Shown here: one piece after another, positions 17,505 to 27,723 of the stretch | How positions within the stretch are numbered: position 1 is the first letter of the stretch | How the letters are laid out: each line of letters begins with the position of its first letter | DNA from: Pannonibacter phragmitetus DSM 14782 | GTDB lineage: Bacteria > Pseudomonadota > Alphaproteobacteria > Rhizobiales > Stappiaceae | DNA length: 64,000 bases | NCBI RefSeq assembly: GCF_000382365.1 | Contig: NZ_KB908215.1 | Coordinates: 992,001-1,056,000 of the forward strand | Reading direction: 5' to 3' | Made by a program: the position numbers and the translations under genes | The notes under the pieces: model-generated | The model's database searches: none | What the model saw: only the letters and a program-made list of their open reading frames with translations | What the model was told of the DNA's origin: nothing

Positions 17505-18674
17505 TCAGCCAGTAAAATAGCTGTCGAGGAAGCGGCGGTAGACGGCGGCGAGCTGGTCGAGGTCGGCGACCGGGGTGCATTCGTCCACCTTGTGCATGGT
17601 CTGGCCGACAAGGCCGAATTCCACCACCGGGCAGTAGCTCTTGATGAAACGGGCATCGGAAGTGCCGCCGTTGGTGGACAGATCCGGGCGGCGGCCCGTC
17701 ACCGCTTCCACCGCGTCCGCCAGCGCCGTGATCAGCGCATCATCGCGGGTGAGGAAGGATTCGCCTGCATCGCGGCGGAAGTCGAGGCTGTAGCGCAGGC
17801 CCGGGCGGGCCGCAGCCGCCAGCGTGTCCTGCAGTTTCGCCTTCAGGGCGTCCAGCGTCCACTCGTCGTTGAAGCGGATGTTGAAGCGCCCCTCGGCGCG
17901 GGCCGGGATGACGTTGAAAGCCGGATTGCCCACATGCAGGTTGACGATCTCAAGGTTCGAGGGCTCGAACCGCTCGTTGCCCTCGTCCAGCACCAGCGCA
18001 TCCAGCGCGCTCATCAGCGCCAGAAGGCCGGGGATGGGGTTGTCGGCGAGCTGCGGATAGGCGGCGTGGCCTTGCGTACCCTCCACCGTGACGATGCCGG
18101 AGAGATAACCACGGCGGCCGATCTTGATGGCATCTCCAAGCGCTGCCGGATTGGTCGGCTCGCCGACGATGCAGGCATCAAACACGTGGCCTTGCTCTTT
18201 CGCCCAAGCAAGAAGCTTCGACGTGCCATTGACCGCCGGGCCTTCTTCGTCGCCGGTGATGAGAAAGGAAATGGTGCCGCCGAAGGCCTTGCCGCGCTCT
18301 GCAATGAAGCCCAGTGCAGCAGCGGCGAAGGAGGCGATGCCGCCCTTCATGTCCACCGCGCCGCGCCCGTAGAGCACACCGTCGCGGATCTCGCCGCCGA
18401 AGGGATCATGCTGCCAGTCACTTTCCGCACCTGCCGGCACCACATCCGTGTGGCCGGCGAAGACGAAATGCGGCGCGCCGCTGCCGATGGTGGCAAAGAG
18501 GTTTTCCACGTCCGGCGTATCCGTGTCGGAGAAGGTGACGCGGGAGACGGAGAAGCCTGCATTGCCCAGAAGCTGTTCCAGAAACGCCAGCGCGCCGCCT
18601 TCAGCGGGCGTGACGGAAGGGCAGCGGATGAGATCACGGGCGATGGAAACGGCGGGAGACAGAGCTTGGGTCAT
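17505..18674 (-). CDS. dapE: Succinyl-diaminopimelate desuccinylase
   Basis: 389 residues, typical for DapE. Metal ligands are visible: FAGHTDVVP (His75), RGAVDMKGG (Asp108) and the catalytic glutamates in ITGDEEG; the lid domain runs from about 180 to 295. The enzyme removes succinate from N-succinyl-LL-diaminopimelate with two zinc ions, in the lysine and peptidoglycan precursor pathway. It is the partner of dapD at 13536. A DUF805 gene follows upstream on the same strand with 48 bp between them. Confidence 0.96.
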   Translation of the reverse strand: MTQALSPAVSIARDLIRCPSVTPAEGGALAFLEQLLGNAGFSVSRVTFSDTDTPDVENLFATIGSGAPHFVFAGHTDVVPAGAESDWQHDPFGGEIRDGVLYGRGAVDMKGGIASFAAAALGFIAERGKAFGGTISFLITGDEEGPAVNGTSKLLAWAKEQGHVFDACIVGEPTNPAALGDAIKIGRRGYLSGIVTVEGTQGHAAYPQLADNPIPGLLALMSALDALVLDEGNERFEPSNLEIVNLHVGNPAFNVIPARAEGRFNIRFNDEWTLDALKAKLQDTLAAAARPGLRYSLDFRRDAGESFLTRDDALITALADAVEAVTGRRPDLSTNGGTSDARFIKSYCPVVEFGLVGQTMHKVDECTPVADLDQLAAVYRRFLDSYFTG

Positions 18675-18722
18675 GATCAGAGTCCTAGCCCCGGTTGGGG
18701 GAGCGGGTCAATGCGTGCCGTG

Positions 18723-19148
18723 TCAGCGGCGGCGGTAATAGCTGTCGGGCTGCGGGCCATAGCGGTTCGGCCCTGCGGCACTGGGAAGGAAGCCCAGCGT
18801 CAGCACCGCGAAGAAATTGATCACCGGCACGAAGGCCACCAGCGCAAAGAAGCCGGGCAGCCCCACATCCTGCAGCCGCTTGATCAGCAGAGCCATCTCG
18901 AACCAGGTCAGCACCACAAACAGCACCGGAAACAGCGGGTTGGAGCCCATGAAGTCGCCAAAGGTGAGCGAGGCGAGGTCCACATCGCCCGGCAGGGACT
19001 TCATCCACATGTTGGCGGCGATGGCAATGATCACCCAGTTGAAGGCAAGCCCGTACCAATAGACCTTGCGCGACAGGCGGCCAATCGGGCTGAGCAGCAG
19101 CCAGCGGATGCCGGGGCTCAGCTGGGCAGGGGGAAGTCCGGAAACCAT
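18723..19148 (-). CDS. DUF805 membrane protein
   Basis: 141 residues from the ATG at 19148; the longer frame to 19226 adds a stretch with no sign of being coding. The core IGRLSRKVYWYG...LLIKRLQDVGLPGFFALVAF is the DUF805 (YhaH-like) pattern, with four hydrophobic segments, and the Arg-Leu-x-Asp-x-Gly element is conserved. Members are small inner-membrane proteins of unknown role. It precedes dapE on the same strand and may share its transcript, as often seen in alphaproteobacteria. No function beyond membrane location can be given. Confidence 0.85.
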   Translation of the reverse strand: MVSGLPPAQLSPGIRWLLLSPIGRLSRKVYWYGLAFNWVIIAIAANMWMKSLPGDVDLASLTFGDFMGSNPLFPVLFVVLTWFEMALLIKRLQDVGLPGFFALVAFVPVINFFAVLTLGFLPSAAGPNRYGPQPDSYYRRR

Positions 19149-19353
19149 TGTTGCTCCAGTGGGTGAGGACAGGTCCTGACGTGGCAGGTACTGCGGCAAG
19201 CAGCGGGGATCAAGCAAAAGCAGCACCGCAACGCATATGTAGGTGCAGATTGGAAAATTTCGGCCCCTCCTACCGGAAAATACGATTGGCGGCTTGCGGT
19301 TTTCACGTCACTGTTGCCGCGAAGGTCTGCAACGCAGGGAGGAGAAACCGGCG

Positions 19354-20178
19354 ATGGAAGAGACCAGTATCGAGAAAACAGACGGCACACATCCGCAAGC
19401 GGCTCCGGCGCACAGACCTGATCCCAAGGTGCGCAAGATCAGCTCCGCCGACATCATCACCGCCCTTGGCAAGGGCCTGCGCGATTTCCGGCGGGCCCCG
19501 CAATTCGGCCTGTTCTTCGGCGGCATCTATGCCCTCGGCGGCATCCTCGTGCTGCTGACGGCCTCTGCGCTGCACATGAGCTATCTCAGCTATCCGCTGG
19601 CGGCGGGCTTTGCCCTCGTCGGCCCCTTCATCGCCTGCGGCCTTTATGAGGTGAGCCGCCGGCTGGAGCAGAACGAGCCGCTCACCTGGGGCGGCGTGCT
19701 CGGCGTCATCTGGGCGCAGCGCAGCCGGGAAATCGGCTGGATGGCCTTTGCCGTACTGTTCGTGCTGATCATGTGGATGTATCAGGTGCGCTTGCTGCTG
19801 GCCCTGTTCCTCGGCTTCCAGTCCTTCGCCAGTTTCCCCGAATTCATCGACACGGTGATCTCGACGCCGGAAGGCCTGATGTTCCTGCTCACCGGCCACA
19901 TTGTCGGGGCCATCCTGTCGTTGCTGCTGTTCTCGCTGACGGTCATCTCCTTCCCGCTGCTGCTCGACCGGGACCGGGATTTCATCACCGCCATGATCAC
20001 CAGCGTGCGCACCGTCGCCACTTCACCCCTGCCGATGATCGGCTGGGGCATCGCGGTCACGCTGACGCTGATCGTCTCGATGATCCCCTCCTTCATGGGC
20101 CTCATCTTCACCCTCCCCATCCTCGGCCACACGACCTGGCACATCTACAGGATCGCGGTGGAGCCGGAGGCGGGGTAA
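19354..20178 (+). CDS. DUF2189 multi-pass membrane protein
   Basis: 274 residues from the ATG at 19354, preceded by GGGAGGAG. About 30 polar residues are followed by VRKISSADIITALGKGLRDF, the start of a DUF2189 domain, and then six or so membrane helices, with the DRDRDFITAMITSVR loop typical of the family. The family is often annotated as a putative integral membrane protein, sometimes as a cytochrome c oxidase-related protein, without firm function. It is divergent from the DUF805 gene and stands alone. Confidence 0.85.
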   Translation: MEETSIEKTDGTHPQAAPAHRPDPKVRKISSADIITALGKGLRDFRRAPQFGLFFGGIYALGGILVLLTASALHMSYLSYPLAAGFALVGPFIACGLYEVSRRLEQNEPLTWGGVLGVIWAQRSREIGWMAFAVLFVLIMWMYQVRLLLALFLGFQSFASFPEFIDTVISTPEGLMFLLTGHIVGAILSLLLFSLTVISFPLLLDRDRDFITAMITSVRTVATSPLPMIGWGIAVTLTLIVSMIPSFMGLIFTLPILGHTTWHIYRIAVEPEAG

Positions 20179-20520
20179 GGGGCAAGCGAGGGGCCGCCGT
20201 GTGTTGAGGGGGTTCAGGCGTCCTACCGGCTTCACACATCAGGTTCTGACGTCGACCGCAGTAATGCAACTGCTTTCCGGCAGGCCCCCTCCGCCCCCCT
20301 CCCCCTCGTGGGGAGGGGGCTGAAACGCCGGGCCGGAATGACCAGAACGCAGGCTTTCCTCAAACCATGACCGGGAAGCCGGACTGGCCGTCCGATGTAA
20401 AAACGACCCTCTTGCGGGGAGCGAGGCTGAAACTCTCTGTTGCAAACTCGCTCGTCATCGCAATGAACCATCTGCAACTGCCGTGTGAACCTCACAGCAA
20501 AAGCCGATCAAAGCCCTCCG
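20179..20520. other. Intergenic region with GC-rich palindromic repeat
   Basis: No gene seen. It separates convergent DUF2189 and truA genes and contains a CCCCTCCCC/GGGGAGGGG hairpin repeat at 20296-20318 that also occurs at 60724-60746. Confidence 0.55.
20296..20333. repeat. GC-rich hairpin repeat, copy 1
   Basis: CCCCTCCCC (20296-20304), loop CTCGT, GGGGAGGGG (20310-20318), followed by GGCTGAAACGCCGG. The same hairpin and the same GGCTGAARCGCCGG tail, at different spacing, recur at 60724-60776. Confidence 0.65.
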
Positions 20521-21345
20521 TCACACTTCCACGTCATCCCCGTCATCCTCCACAGCCGCAGAGCGGGCGTGCCATTCGGCGTGGGAGGCGATGTCGGTGG
20601 CGGCGGGGCGGTAGTCGACGCGGGTGAGATAGAGCCCGTCCGGTGGAGCCACAGGGCCGCAGGCCTTGCGGTCGCGGGCCGCAAGAGCCTCGCGCACGGT
20701 ATCTGCCGTCCAGCGCCCTTCCCCCACCAGCCGCAGGGTGCCCACCATGGAGCGCACCTGGTTGTGCAGGAAGGAGCGGGAGGAGCATTCCGCGATCACG
20801 AAGTCCCCTTCCCGGCGCACGCTGAAGGTCTCCAGCGTCTTCTCCGGGCTCTTCGCCTGACAGCGGGTGTGGCGGAAGGTCGTGAAGTCGTGATGGCCGA
20901 TGAAAACCTGACTGGCCTCGTGCATCGCCTCCACATCCAGCGGCTGCTTCACATGCCAGGCCAGCCCCTTTTCGAAGGTCAGCGGCGGCAGGCGGTTGAG
21001 GATGCGGTAGCGGTAGGCGCGGCGGATGGCAGAAAAGCGGGCGTCGAAGCCCTCATGCATCTTCTCGCAGGCGAGAATGGCGACCGGGTCCGGCTGGCAA
21101 TGGAAGTTCATCGCCCCCATCACGGTTTCGGCCGGCCAGTCCTTTTCCAGATCCACATGCGCCACCTGCCCGGTGGCATGCACGCCCGTATCGGTTCGCC
21201 CGGCGCCGCCGATGGCCACCTCTTCACCGCTGAAGGCCTTGACGGCACGCTCCAGCACCGCCTGCACGGAAGGGCCATTGGCCTGCCGCTGCCAGCCGCA
21301 GAAGGGACGGCCGTCATATTCGATGGTCAGCTTGTAGCGGGGCAT
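20521..21345 (-). CDS. truA: tRNA pseudouridine(38-40) synthase
   Basis: 274 residues. It begins [20 protein letters not shown], and the catalytic Asp52 lies in [15 protein letters not shown]; the C-terminal [13 protein letters not shown] is also typical. It isomerises uridines 38-40 in the anticodon stem of many tRNAs. It is the last gene of the def-fmt-GNAT-truA run, with 4 bp between it and the GNAT gene. No unusual features. Confidence 0.97.
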   Translation of the reverse strand: MPRYKLTIEYDGRPFCGWQRQANGPSVQAVLERAVKAFSGEEVAIGGAGRTDTGVHATGQVAHVDLEKDWPAETVMGAMNFHCQPDPVAILACEKMHEGFDARFSAIRRAYRYRILNRLPPLTFEKGLAWHVKQPLDVEAMHEASQVFIGHHDFTTFRHTRCQAKSPEKTLETFSVRREGDFVIAECSSRSFLHNQVRSMVGTLRLVGEGRWTADTVREALAARDRKACGPVAPPDGLYLTRVDYRPAATDIASHAEWHARSAAVEDDGDDVEV

Positions 21346-21349
21346 CAGG

Positions 21350-21883
21350 CTACTCGAATTCCTGGAAGGGCGTGGCGAAACTCACTTCCACCGGCAAATG
21401 CTCACGCCCGGCATCCGTCAGCGCCAGCGCCATGAAGGCAGCCCCGGCATAGGGCGCCTGCACCTGCCTTGCCAGCTCGGCATCAAACCCGAAGCGCGGG
21501 TAATAGGCGGGCGGGCCCAGAACCAGAACGAGATCCTCGCCCTGCGAGCGCAGCTCATCCAGCCCGGCCGTGATCAGCGCCGAGCCGATCCCAAGCTTCT
21601 GCACCTCAGGCAGCACGGAGACCGGCGCAAGGCAGGAAATCTGCAGCCGGTGGCCGGCGCCAGCCCCGGTCACCCGGCTGAAGGCGACATGGCCCAGAAG
21701 CCGCCCGTCATCCCCTTGCGCCACCAGCTCCACCAGCAGCGCACCGCAGTGGCGCAGGTTATGAACCAGCCGGACTTCAGATTGCTGGTTGAAGGCAGCG
21801 GTAATGACACCGGCTACCTCCTTCTCGTCAGCCTCAGTGACAGGACGGACCGTGAAGACGGGGCTGTTCTGCGCTGCAGTCAT
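21350..21883 (-). CDS. GNAT-family N-acetyltransferase (YhbS-like)
   Basis: 177 residues from the ATG at 21883, which has GAGGGAG nine bases upstream; the longer frame overlaps fmt and is unlikely. It shows a YhbS-like GNAT fold: [20 protein letters not shown] at the N-terminus, [20 protein letters not shown] as the acetyl-CoA binding motif A, and [15 protein letters not shown] near the end. It sits between fmt and truA, so a role in modifying a translation factor or tRNA-related target is possible but only suggested by position. The substrate is unknown. Confidence 0.88.
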   Translation of the reverse strand: MTAAQNSPVFTVRPVTEADEKEVAGVITAAFNQQSEVRLVHNLRHCGALLVELVAQGDDGRLLGHVAFSRVTGAGAGHRLQISCLAPVSVLPEVQKLGIGSALITAGLDELRSQGEDLVLVLGPPAYYPRFGFDAELARQVQAPYAGAAFMALALTDAGREHLPVEVSFATPFQEFE

Positions 21884-21917
21884 CACCGGATGCTCCCTCA
21901 ATCTCAACAAATGCCGC

Positions 21918-22856
21918 TCAGCCAACCCGCTCGCCAGCTGCAAGCTTGGCACCGCGCTGGAACTCTTCGCCGCCCATCGGCTTCTTGCCGGCACGCTGCA
22001 CGTTGACGAGACGCACCGCGCCCTCGCCGCAGGCGATCACCGGCGCACCGTCCACGGACAGCACCTCGCCCGGTGCGCCCTGCCCTTCGGCAATTGCAGA
22101 CCTTAGCACCTTCACCCGCTCCGCCGTGCCGGCGATCACCGGCTCGCACCAGGCGCCGGGGAAGGGCGAGAGGCCGCGAATGTGATTGTGGACCTCGCGG
22201 GCAGGCCGCGTCCAGTCGATCCGCGTCTCAGTCTTGCTGAGCTTCTTCGCGTAGGTCACGCCCTCTTCCGCCTGCGGCACCTGCGCCAGCGCATTGCGTG
22301 ACAGGGCGGCCAGCGCCCGCACGATCAGGTCCCCGCCCAGCGCCGACAGACGGTCATGCAGGTCACCTGCGGTCATGTCCGGCGTAATCGCCACGGTTTC
22401 GGACATGCAGACGGGGCCGGTATCCAGCCCCTCTTCCATGCGCATCACCTGCACGGCGGTTTCCGTGTCACCGGCCATGATCGCCCGGTTGATCGGGGCA
22501 GCCCCGCGCCAGCGCGGCAGGATCGAGGCGTGGATGTTCAGGCAACCCTCACGCGGGGCATCCAGAACAGCCTTAGGCAGCAGCAGGCCATAGGCCACGA
22601 CCACGGCCACATCGGCATCATGCCCGGCAAAGACGCCCTGCTCGTCCGCGCCCTTGAGGCTGAGCGGGGTGAAGACCGGAATGCCCAGTGCTTCTGCCGC
22701 CTCATGCACAGGCGACTTCTTCAACTCCATGCCACGGCCTGCGGGGCGCGGCGGCTGGCTGTAGCAGGCCACCACATCATGCCCCTGCCCCACGATTTCC
22801 ATGAGGGCAGGCACGGAGAAATCAGGCGTACCCATGAAGACGATGCGAAGTGTCAT
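21918..22856 (-). CDS. fmt: Methionyl-tRNA formyltransferase
   Basis: 312 residues, typical. It begins [18 protein letters not shown]; the catalytic [14 protein letters not shown] segment supplies Asn108 and His110, and EEGLDTGPV supplies Asp145. The C-terminal beta-barrel (about 205-305) binds initiator tRNA. It formylates Met-tRNAfMet using 10-formyltetrahydrofolate. def, whose product removes the same formyl group, lies 77 bp upstream, the usual pairing. Confidence 0.98.
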   Translation of the reverse strand: MTLRIVFMGTPDFSVPALMEIVGQGHDVVACYSQPPRPAGRGMELKKSPVHEAAEALGIPVFTPLSLKGADEQGVFAGHDADVAVVVAYGLLLPKAVLDAPREGCLNIHASILPRWRGAAPINRAIMAGDTETAVQVMRMEEGLDTGPVCMSETVAITPDMTAGDLHDRLSALGGDLIVRALAALSRNALAQVPQAEEGVTYAKKLSKTETRIDWTRPAREVHNHIRGLSPFPGAWCEPVIAGTAERVKVLRSAIAEGQGAPGEVLSVDGAPVIACGEGAVRLVNVQRAGKKPMGGEEFQRGAKLAAGERVG

Positions 22857-22933
22857 GCGCTGCTTCCGAAAATCTGGGCGGGGCCGCGATGGCCCGGAAA
22901 ATGCGAACGGCCCGCTATGGGCCGTCTGCCGTG

Positions 22934-23452
22934 TCAGGACTTGCCCGTGGTGCGGGCCTGTTTCTGGAACTTCTTCACGACCCGGTCGCGCTTCAGCTTC
23001 GACAGATAGTCGATGAAGAGCTTGCCGTTGAGATGGTCCAGCTCGTGCTGGATGCAGGTGGCCAGCAGCCCGTCAGCGAGGATTTCCTGCTGCGCACCTT
23101 CCCGGTTCTGGAAGGTCACGCGCACGGAGGCCGGGCGTTCCACGTCATCGTAATACTCGGGAATCGACAGGCAGCCTTCCTGATAGACTGACAGTTCCGG
23201 CGAGGACCAGACGATTTCCGGGTTGATGAAGACCATGGGTGCCTTCGGCTGGTCTTCCTTGGCCACGTCCAGCACGAAGATGCGCTGCAGCACCCCGATC
23301 TGGCTGGCGGCAAGGCCGATGCCCGGCGCGTCATACATGGTGTCCAGCATGTCGTCGGCCAGCTGGCGGATGTCATCGCCAACGGCGGCAACAGGCGCGC
23401 AGACCTGCCGCAGCACGGGATCGGGAAGGGTGATGATGGTGCGTTTCGTCAT
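22934..23452 (-). CDS. def: Peptide deformylase
   Basis: 172 residues from the ATG at 23452; the frame is open for another 636 bases but those overlap rmuC and do not look coding. The three deformylase motifs are intact: [17 protein letters not shown] (Cys94, metal ligand) and QHELDHLNG (His136, Glu137, His140). It removes the N-formyl group from new proteins at the ribosome. It is first in the def-fmt-GNAT-truA run. A CGGCCC/GGGCCG hairpin (22908-22924) lies in the gap before fmt. Confidence 0.98.
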   Translation of the reverse strand: MTKRTIITLPDPVLRQVCAPVAAVGDDIRQLADDMLDTMYDAPGIGLAASQIGVLQRIFVLDVAKEDQPKAPMVFINPEIVWSSPELSVYQEGCLSIPEYYDDVERPASVRVTFQNREGAQQEILADGLLATCIQHELDHLNGKLFIDYLSKLKRDRVVKKFQKQARTTGKS

Positions 23453-23602
23453 GTGATCCAGATAGGCAAAGGCGGTTAGCCGGTCAACGCGTTTCCTCAA
23501 GGTTTCAGCTGTTGATGGGCGTGTTTCGGTCTTCTGTGCCCTCCATGCCCGCCACGCAAGGCCAAGGCTGCCCCCACACCCGAATCGTTCTATGTTTGTT
23601 TC

Positions 23603-24787
23603 ATGCAAGACACAGTTTTCACCTTCGGCACCCGACCCGTCAGCCTGCTGGAAGCCAGCGTTCTCGCCGCGCTTCTTTTGCTGGCTTTTATCACCCTTCT
23701 GGTGGTCAGCGCCCTGCGCCAGATCAAGGCACGGGCCACGAGCGAGGCCATTGCCGCAGACCGGATCGAGGATCTGGAGGAGCATCTGGCCCGGATGCTG
23801 CGCTCGCAGGGGGAAATCACCGGGCGCATGCAGACCATGGCCGAGGTGTTCTCCAGCCGTCAGGGCGACATGATGCGTGCCGTCAACGAGCGGCTGGATG
23901 GCATGGGCCATAAACTGGGCCTCTCCATGGCCGACACCACCCGCCAGACCCATGACGGCCTGCGCCAGCTGCACGAACGGCTGGCGGTGATCGACCGGGC
24001 GCAGAAGACCATCACGGATCTGTCCGGTCAGGTCGGCCAGTTGCAGGCGATCCTTGCCAACAAGCAGACGCGCGGTGCCTTCGGGCAAGGACGGATGGAA
24101 GCCATCATCCAGGACCAGCTGCCCCCTTCCGGCTACAGCTTTCAGGCCACACTCAGCAGCGGCTCACGGCCCGACTGTCTGGTGCACATGCCCAACGGCG
24201 CGCCGCCGCTGGCCATCGACGCCAAGTTTCCACTGGAGGCCTTCAATCTCCTGCGCAAGGCCCAGTCGGAGGAGGATCTGAAACAGGCGCAGACGCAGTT
24301 CCGGCGCGACTTTACCAAGCACATTCAGGACATCCGGGAGCGTTACCTCATCCCCGGAGAAACGCAGGATACGGCTTTCCTCTTCGTGCCCTCGGAAAGC
24401 GTCTTTGCGGAGCTCAACGAGAATTTCGAGGATCTGGTGCAGAAAGCCCACCGCGCCCGCGTCGTCATCGTCTCGCCCTCCCTGCTGATGCTGTCCATTC
24501 AGGTCATTCAGGCGGTGCTGCGCGATGCCCGCATGCGCGAGCAGGCGCATCTCATTCAGGCCGAAGTCGCCCATCTCACCGCCGATATCGCCCGCCTCAA
24601 CGACCGCACCGGCAAGCTGCAGGCGCATTTTGCGCAGGCGAGCAAGGACATCGACCAGATCCTCATCTCCACCGACAAGATCTCAAAGCGCGGCCGCAAG
24701 ATCGAGGATCTGGATCTTGGCGAGGTGCGTGGGGAGGCCGCCACTTCGTCAGGGGAACGAGTGCGGCTGATGGCGGGCGAGGAATAA
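23603..24787 (+). CDS. rmuC: DNA recombination protein RmuC family
   Basis: 394 residues. An N-terminal membrane helix ([20 protein letters not shown]) is followed by a long coiled coil and then the RmuC core (about 150-350), with [30 protein letters not shown] and a second coiled coil at the C-terminus. RmuC proteins are membrane-anchored nuclease-fold proteins that limit recombination at inverted repeats in E. coli; the mechanism is poorly known. It is divergent from def. No neighbour suggests a different role. Confidence 0.93.
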   Translation: MQDTVFTFGTRPVSLLEASVLAALLLLAFITLLVVSALRQIKARATSEAIAADRIEDLEEHLARMLRSQGEITGRMQTMAEVFSSRQGDMMRAVNERLDGMGHKLGLSMADTTRQTHDGLRQLHERLAVIDRAQKTITDLSGQVGQLQAILANKQTRGAFGQGRMEAIIQDQLPPSGYSFQATLSSGSRPDCLVHMPNGAPPLAIDAKFPLEAFNLLRKAQSEEDLKQAQTQFRRDFTKHIQDIRERYLIPGETQDTAFLFVPSESVFAELNENFEDLVQKAHRARVVIVSPSLLMLSIQVIQAVLRDARMREQAHLIQAEVAHLTADIARLNDRTGKLQAHFAQASKDIDQILISTDKISKRGRKIEDLDLGEVRGEAATSSGERVRLMAGEE

Positions 24788-24832
24788 GGGCTGCCGCCTG
24801 AGTGAGCTGGAAGGCAGTGCACCCCCTGACAG

Positions 24833-24854
24833 GTCCCGGCACGAAGGCCGGGAC
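24833..24854. terminator. Hairpin between convergent rmuC and NlpC/P60 genes
   Basis: GTCCCGGC (24833-24840) pairs with GCCGGGAC (24847-24854) over a six-base loop. There is no T-run, so it may be a weak or factor-assisted terminator. Confidence 0.5.
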
Positions 24855-24891
24855 GGCGCAAAATAAGGAACGGTTCCCGCGTCTACCCCAG

Positions 24892-25773
24892 TCAAAGCCG
24901 CCGGATCGAGGTCAGCGCGCCGTATTCCTTGGCGCCGATGCGGGCAACGGCGGCATTGAGGGGTTCTTGCGAAACGGTCATGGTGTAGCCGTTCGCATGG
25001 GTGAGGATGGTGGGGCTGCTCAGCACGCCGACATGGCCGCGCCAGAACAGAAGATCTCCCCGCCGCAGATCCTGCGGCAGAGGGCCACCTTCCGTGAAAT
25101 CCAGACGCTCGCCCGCTTCGGCTTCCTGCATGTCGCTGTCACGCGGCAGGGCGTGGCCAGCAAAAGACGCGCAAAGCTGGATCAGCGCCGAACAATCGAG
25201 CCCCAGCGAGGACTTGCCTCCCCACAGATAGGGCGCGCCCAAAAGGCTTTCGGCAATCGCCACCCAATCCGGCTCGAAGCTGCCAACCGGCACCAGATGC
25301 CCGGCCACCACAGCCGAGCCGTCAGATAACAGCGCATAGGCCAGACCGCGTGTTTCCGCCTGCCCCACGACACGCACCTTCGCACCGAGAGACAGATGCC
25401 CGAGTGCCGGAAAGCGCAGGTCCGCGCCCGGGTAACGGAAAGTGCGAAGTGCCCGCACCACATGCGTCGCCTCTTCCACCGGCGCCAGAGCATCGGAAGG
25501 AAGCCAGCCGACATAGCCGTCGCCGTCCAGCTGGCCCCAGGCCCAGCCCTCGGATGTGGTCTCATAGACCATCACCGTTTCCCCATGGAGCGCCTGCGTA
25601 TCCAGCCCGCAATCGGGGCGCGGTTCCTTGCGCAGCGCCACCACATCCGCCGCAATGCGCATGCGCTCGCCATCGGCAAAGCGGCGCGGGCTCACCCGGC
25701 CCGCATAGGCGCGGGCGGCAAGATCCGGGCGCACGGGATGGCGGCGGCGGTCGAGCGTGTCAGACATGGACAT
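24892..25773 (-). CDS. NlpC/P60 peptidoglycan endopeptidase with SH3-like domains
   Basis: 293 residues. Two SH3-like segments (about 45-165, with VMVYETTSEGWAWGQL) precede an NlpC/P60 catalytic domain. Its Cys-His-His set is visible in GLDCSALIQ, RGHVGVL and THANGYT, and GAPYLWGGKSSLG is the family signature. No signal peptide is evident, as is usual for this dipeptidyl-peptidase VI-like group. It probably cleaves D-Glu-meso-DAP bonds in imported muropeptides. The M17 aminopeptidase gene close by fits a shared role in recycling peptides. Confidence 0.92.
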   Translation of the reverse strand: MSMSDTLDRRRHPVRPDLAARAYAGRVSPRRFADGERMRIAADVVALRKEPRPDCGLDTQALHGETVMVYETTSEGWAWGQLDGDGYVGWLPSDALAPVEEATHVVRALRTFRYPGADLRFPALGHLSLGAKVRVVGQAETRGLAYALLSDGSAVVAGHLVPVGSFEPDWVAIAESLLGAPYLWGGKSSLGLDCSALIQLCASFAGHALPRDSDMQEAEAGERLDFTEGGPLPQDLRRGDLLFWRGHVGVLSSPTILTHANGYTMTVSQEPLNAAVARIGAKEYGALTSIRRL

Positions 25774-25800
25774 TCCTCAAAGGCAATCGATGCTGGAAGA

Positions 25801-26151
25801 TCAGCGCGGCAGTTCCTTGGCCTTTTCGGACACCAGATCGCCCAGCCGGTCAAGATAAAGCGCGCCGTCAACGGTGCGGGTGATGATGACGTTACGCTTG
25901 TCGGCCTCGTCACGCTTGCGCGAAAGAAGCCGCATGCTGCCAAGCGTGTCCAGCGCACGGGTAATGGCAGGCTTGGTCACGTTCAGCTTTGCCGCCAGCC
26001 CGCGCACGGTGTGCGGAGGCGGCTCCAGATAGACCGTGAGCAGAATCGTCATCTGACGGGCGGAGAGATCCTGCTCCCCGTCGCGCACCAGTTCCAGATT
26101 GACTTCGTGCCACAGCCTGAGCGCCTGCGAGGCGCGGATCTCCACTGCCAT
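25801..26151 (-). CDS. Winged-helix (MarR-type) regulator
   Basis: 116 residues. The middle (DLSARQMTILLTVYL, then TVRGLAAKLNVTKPAITRALDTLGSMRLLSRKRDEADKR, quoted in parts) is a MarR winged helix with the DxxDxR wing. The gene lies between the aminopeptidase and NlpC/P60 genes on the same strand with short gaps (62 and 27 bp), so the three are probably one operon. It is shorter than most MarR proteins because the outer dimer helices are reduced. Ligand and targets are unknown. Confidence 0.87.
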   Translation of the reverse strand: MAVEIRASQALRLWHEVNLELVRDGEQDLSARQMTILLTVYLEPPPHTVRGLAAKLNVTKPAITRALDTLGSMRLLSRKRDEADKRNVIITRTVDGALYLDRLGDLVSEKAKELPR

Positions 26152-26213
26152 GTAAGGCGCTTCCCCGAATCCTGTTCAGATCCGGAGAAGAGCACGAAAT
26201 CGTTTCGGATGCG

Positions 26214-27611
26214 TTATTTACCTGCGCCGTAGCGCGCTTCCAGCAGGGAGAACAGCGCACGGATTGCCTGCGCCTCGCCGCCATAGGGCTTGCCGGGCCG
26301 CTCGATCGGGGTCCATGCGAAGATATCGAAATGCGCCCAGGCTTTGGCTTTAGCTACAAAGCGGGACAGGAACAGCGCCGCAGTCACCGACCCGGCAAAG
26401 CCGCCGCCAGACTGGTTGACGTTATTCATGTCGGCACATTTGCTGTCGAGATACTTCATGTAGGGCTGCCACAACGGCAGGCGCCACAGCGGGTCATTGA
26501 CCTTCACCGCATGTGCGGAAATCTCGCCCGCAAGAGCCTCATCACCGGTGTAGAAGGGCGGCAGATCCGGGCCCAGCGCCACTCGCGCCGCACCGGTCAG
26601 GGTCGCCATGTCGATCAGCAGATCCGGCTCCTCCTCATCAGCCAGCGTCAACGCATCGGCGAGCACGAGACGGCCCTCCGCATCGGTATTGCCGATCTCG
26701 ATGGTCAGGCCCTTGCGGCTCGGCAGGATGTCGCCCGGACGGAAGGAATTGCCCGAGACGGCGTTTTCCACCGCCGGAATGAGCACGCGCAGGCGCACCG
26801 GCAGGCGGGCATCCATGATCAGCGAGGCAAGGCCCAGCACGTTGGCGGCGCCGCCCATGTCCTTCTTCATCAGCAGCATGGAACTGGACGGCTTGATGTC
26901 GAGGCCGCCGGTGTCGAACACCACACCCTTGCCCACCAGCGTGATCTTCGGATGGCTTTCCTCACCCCAGCTGCAATCGATCAGGCGCGGCGCCCGCGGG
27001 CTGGCACGGCCCACTGCGTGGATCATCGGGAAGCCCTCTTCCAGCAGTGCCTCACCGCTGATGACACGGGATGCACCATCGTGAGCACTGAACAAGGCGC
27101 GGGCCGCGCCTTCCAGCTCGTCCGGCCCCATGTCGTTAGAGGGCGTGTTGACCAGATCACGGGCCAGCGACACAGCCCGTACGATCCGGGCCACCCGGCT
27201 CAGCACCGCCTCATCGGCAACGCGGAAGCGCGGCAGCGGCTTGGGCATTTCGGAGCGGTAACGGGAGAAGCGGTATGCTGTCAGACCGATGGCGACGAGT
27301 GCCGTCTCGGCATCCGGGAAACCTTCGGCCAGCACGTAGTCCCCTTCCGGCAGGGCATTTGCCAGTGCGCCCGGCGCAAAGGGATCGGTCAGGCCATTGT
27401 CCCCAAGCCCGAAAAGAACAGCGGCCTGCGTGCCATCGATGGCCGGAACCAGCAGGACGGACCCTGCCGCTGCCTTGTAGCCCTGAAGGCTTGCCCAGGC
27501 CTCCGCCGTCCCGCCGATCCGGGCCAGAACATCGGGCAAAGTCGCCGGGGTTACGGCCTCGACCGGCACGGGCGTCAGGCTCGCATCGCCAGGCAGAAGA
27601 GCATGAGGCAT
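26214..27611 (-). CDS. Leucyl aminopeptidase (M17 family)
   Basis: 465 residues from the ATG at 27611; AAGGA lies seven bases before it, whereas an ATG two codons earlier would be too close. The M17 catalytic domain (about 165-465) holds the two-metal site: VGKGVVFDTGGLDIK, KKDMGGAAN and the signature NTDAEGRLVLADAL. It removes N-terminal residues from peptides in the cytoplasm. The shorter, divergent N-terminal domain places it in the alphaproteobacterial group linked to NlpC/P60 genes. Likely job: finishing peptides released in cell-wall or protein turnover. Confidence 0.94.
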   Translation of the reverse strand: MPHALLPGDASLTPVPVEAVTPATLPDVLARIGGTAEAWASLQGYKAAAGSVLLVPAIDGTQAAVLFGLGDNGLTDPFAPGALANALPEGDYVLAEGFPDAETALVAIGLTAYRFSRYRSEMPKPLPRFRVADEAVLSRVARIVRAVSLARDLVNTPSNDMGPDELEGAARALFSAHDGASRVISGEALLEEGFPMIHAVGRASPRAPRLIDCSWGEESHPKITLVGKGVVFDTGGLDIKPSSSMLLMKKDMGGAANVLGLASLIMDARLPVRLRVLIPAVENAVSGNSFRPGDILPSRKGLTIEIGNTDAEGRLVLADALTLADEEEPDLLIDMATLTGAARVALGPDLPPFYTGDEALAGEISAHAVKVNDPLWRLPLWQPYMKYLDSKCADMNNVNQSGGGFAGSVTAALFLSRFVAKAKAWAHFDIFAWTPIERPGKPYGGEAQAIRALFSLLEARYGAGK

Positions 27612-27723
27612 GTTCATTTCCTTCCAATGACCCTCAGGATTGTTACCAGTGGTAATGCCCCGGGGCGGCGAATGCAATCACGTGCAAATGCTTCCAGACA
27701 TTAAGCTTTCGCAATCTGCGGCA

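Noticed and set aside
23453-24088. N-terminal extension of peptide deformylase
   Set aside because: The extension is antisense to rmuC and has no sequence of the deformylase family; the ATG at 23452 gives a normal-length protein.
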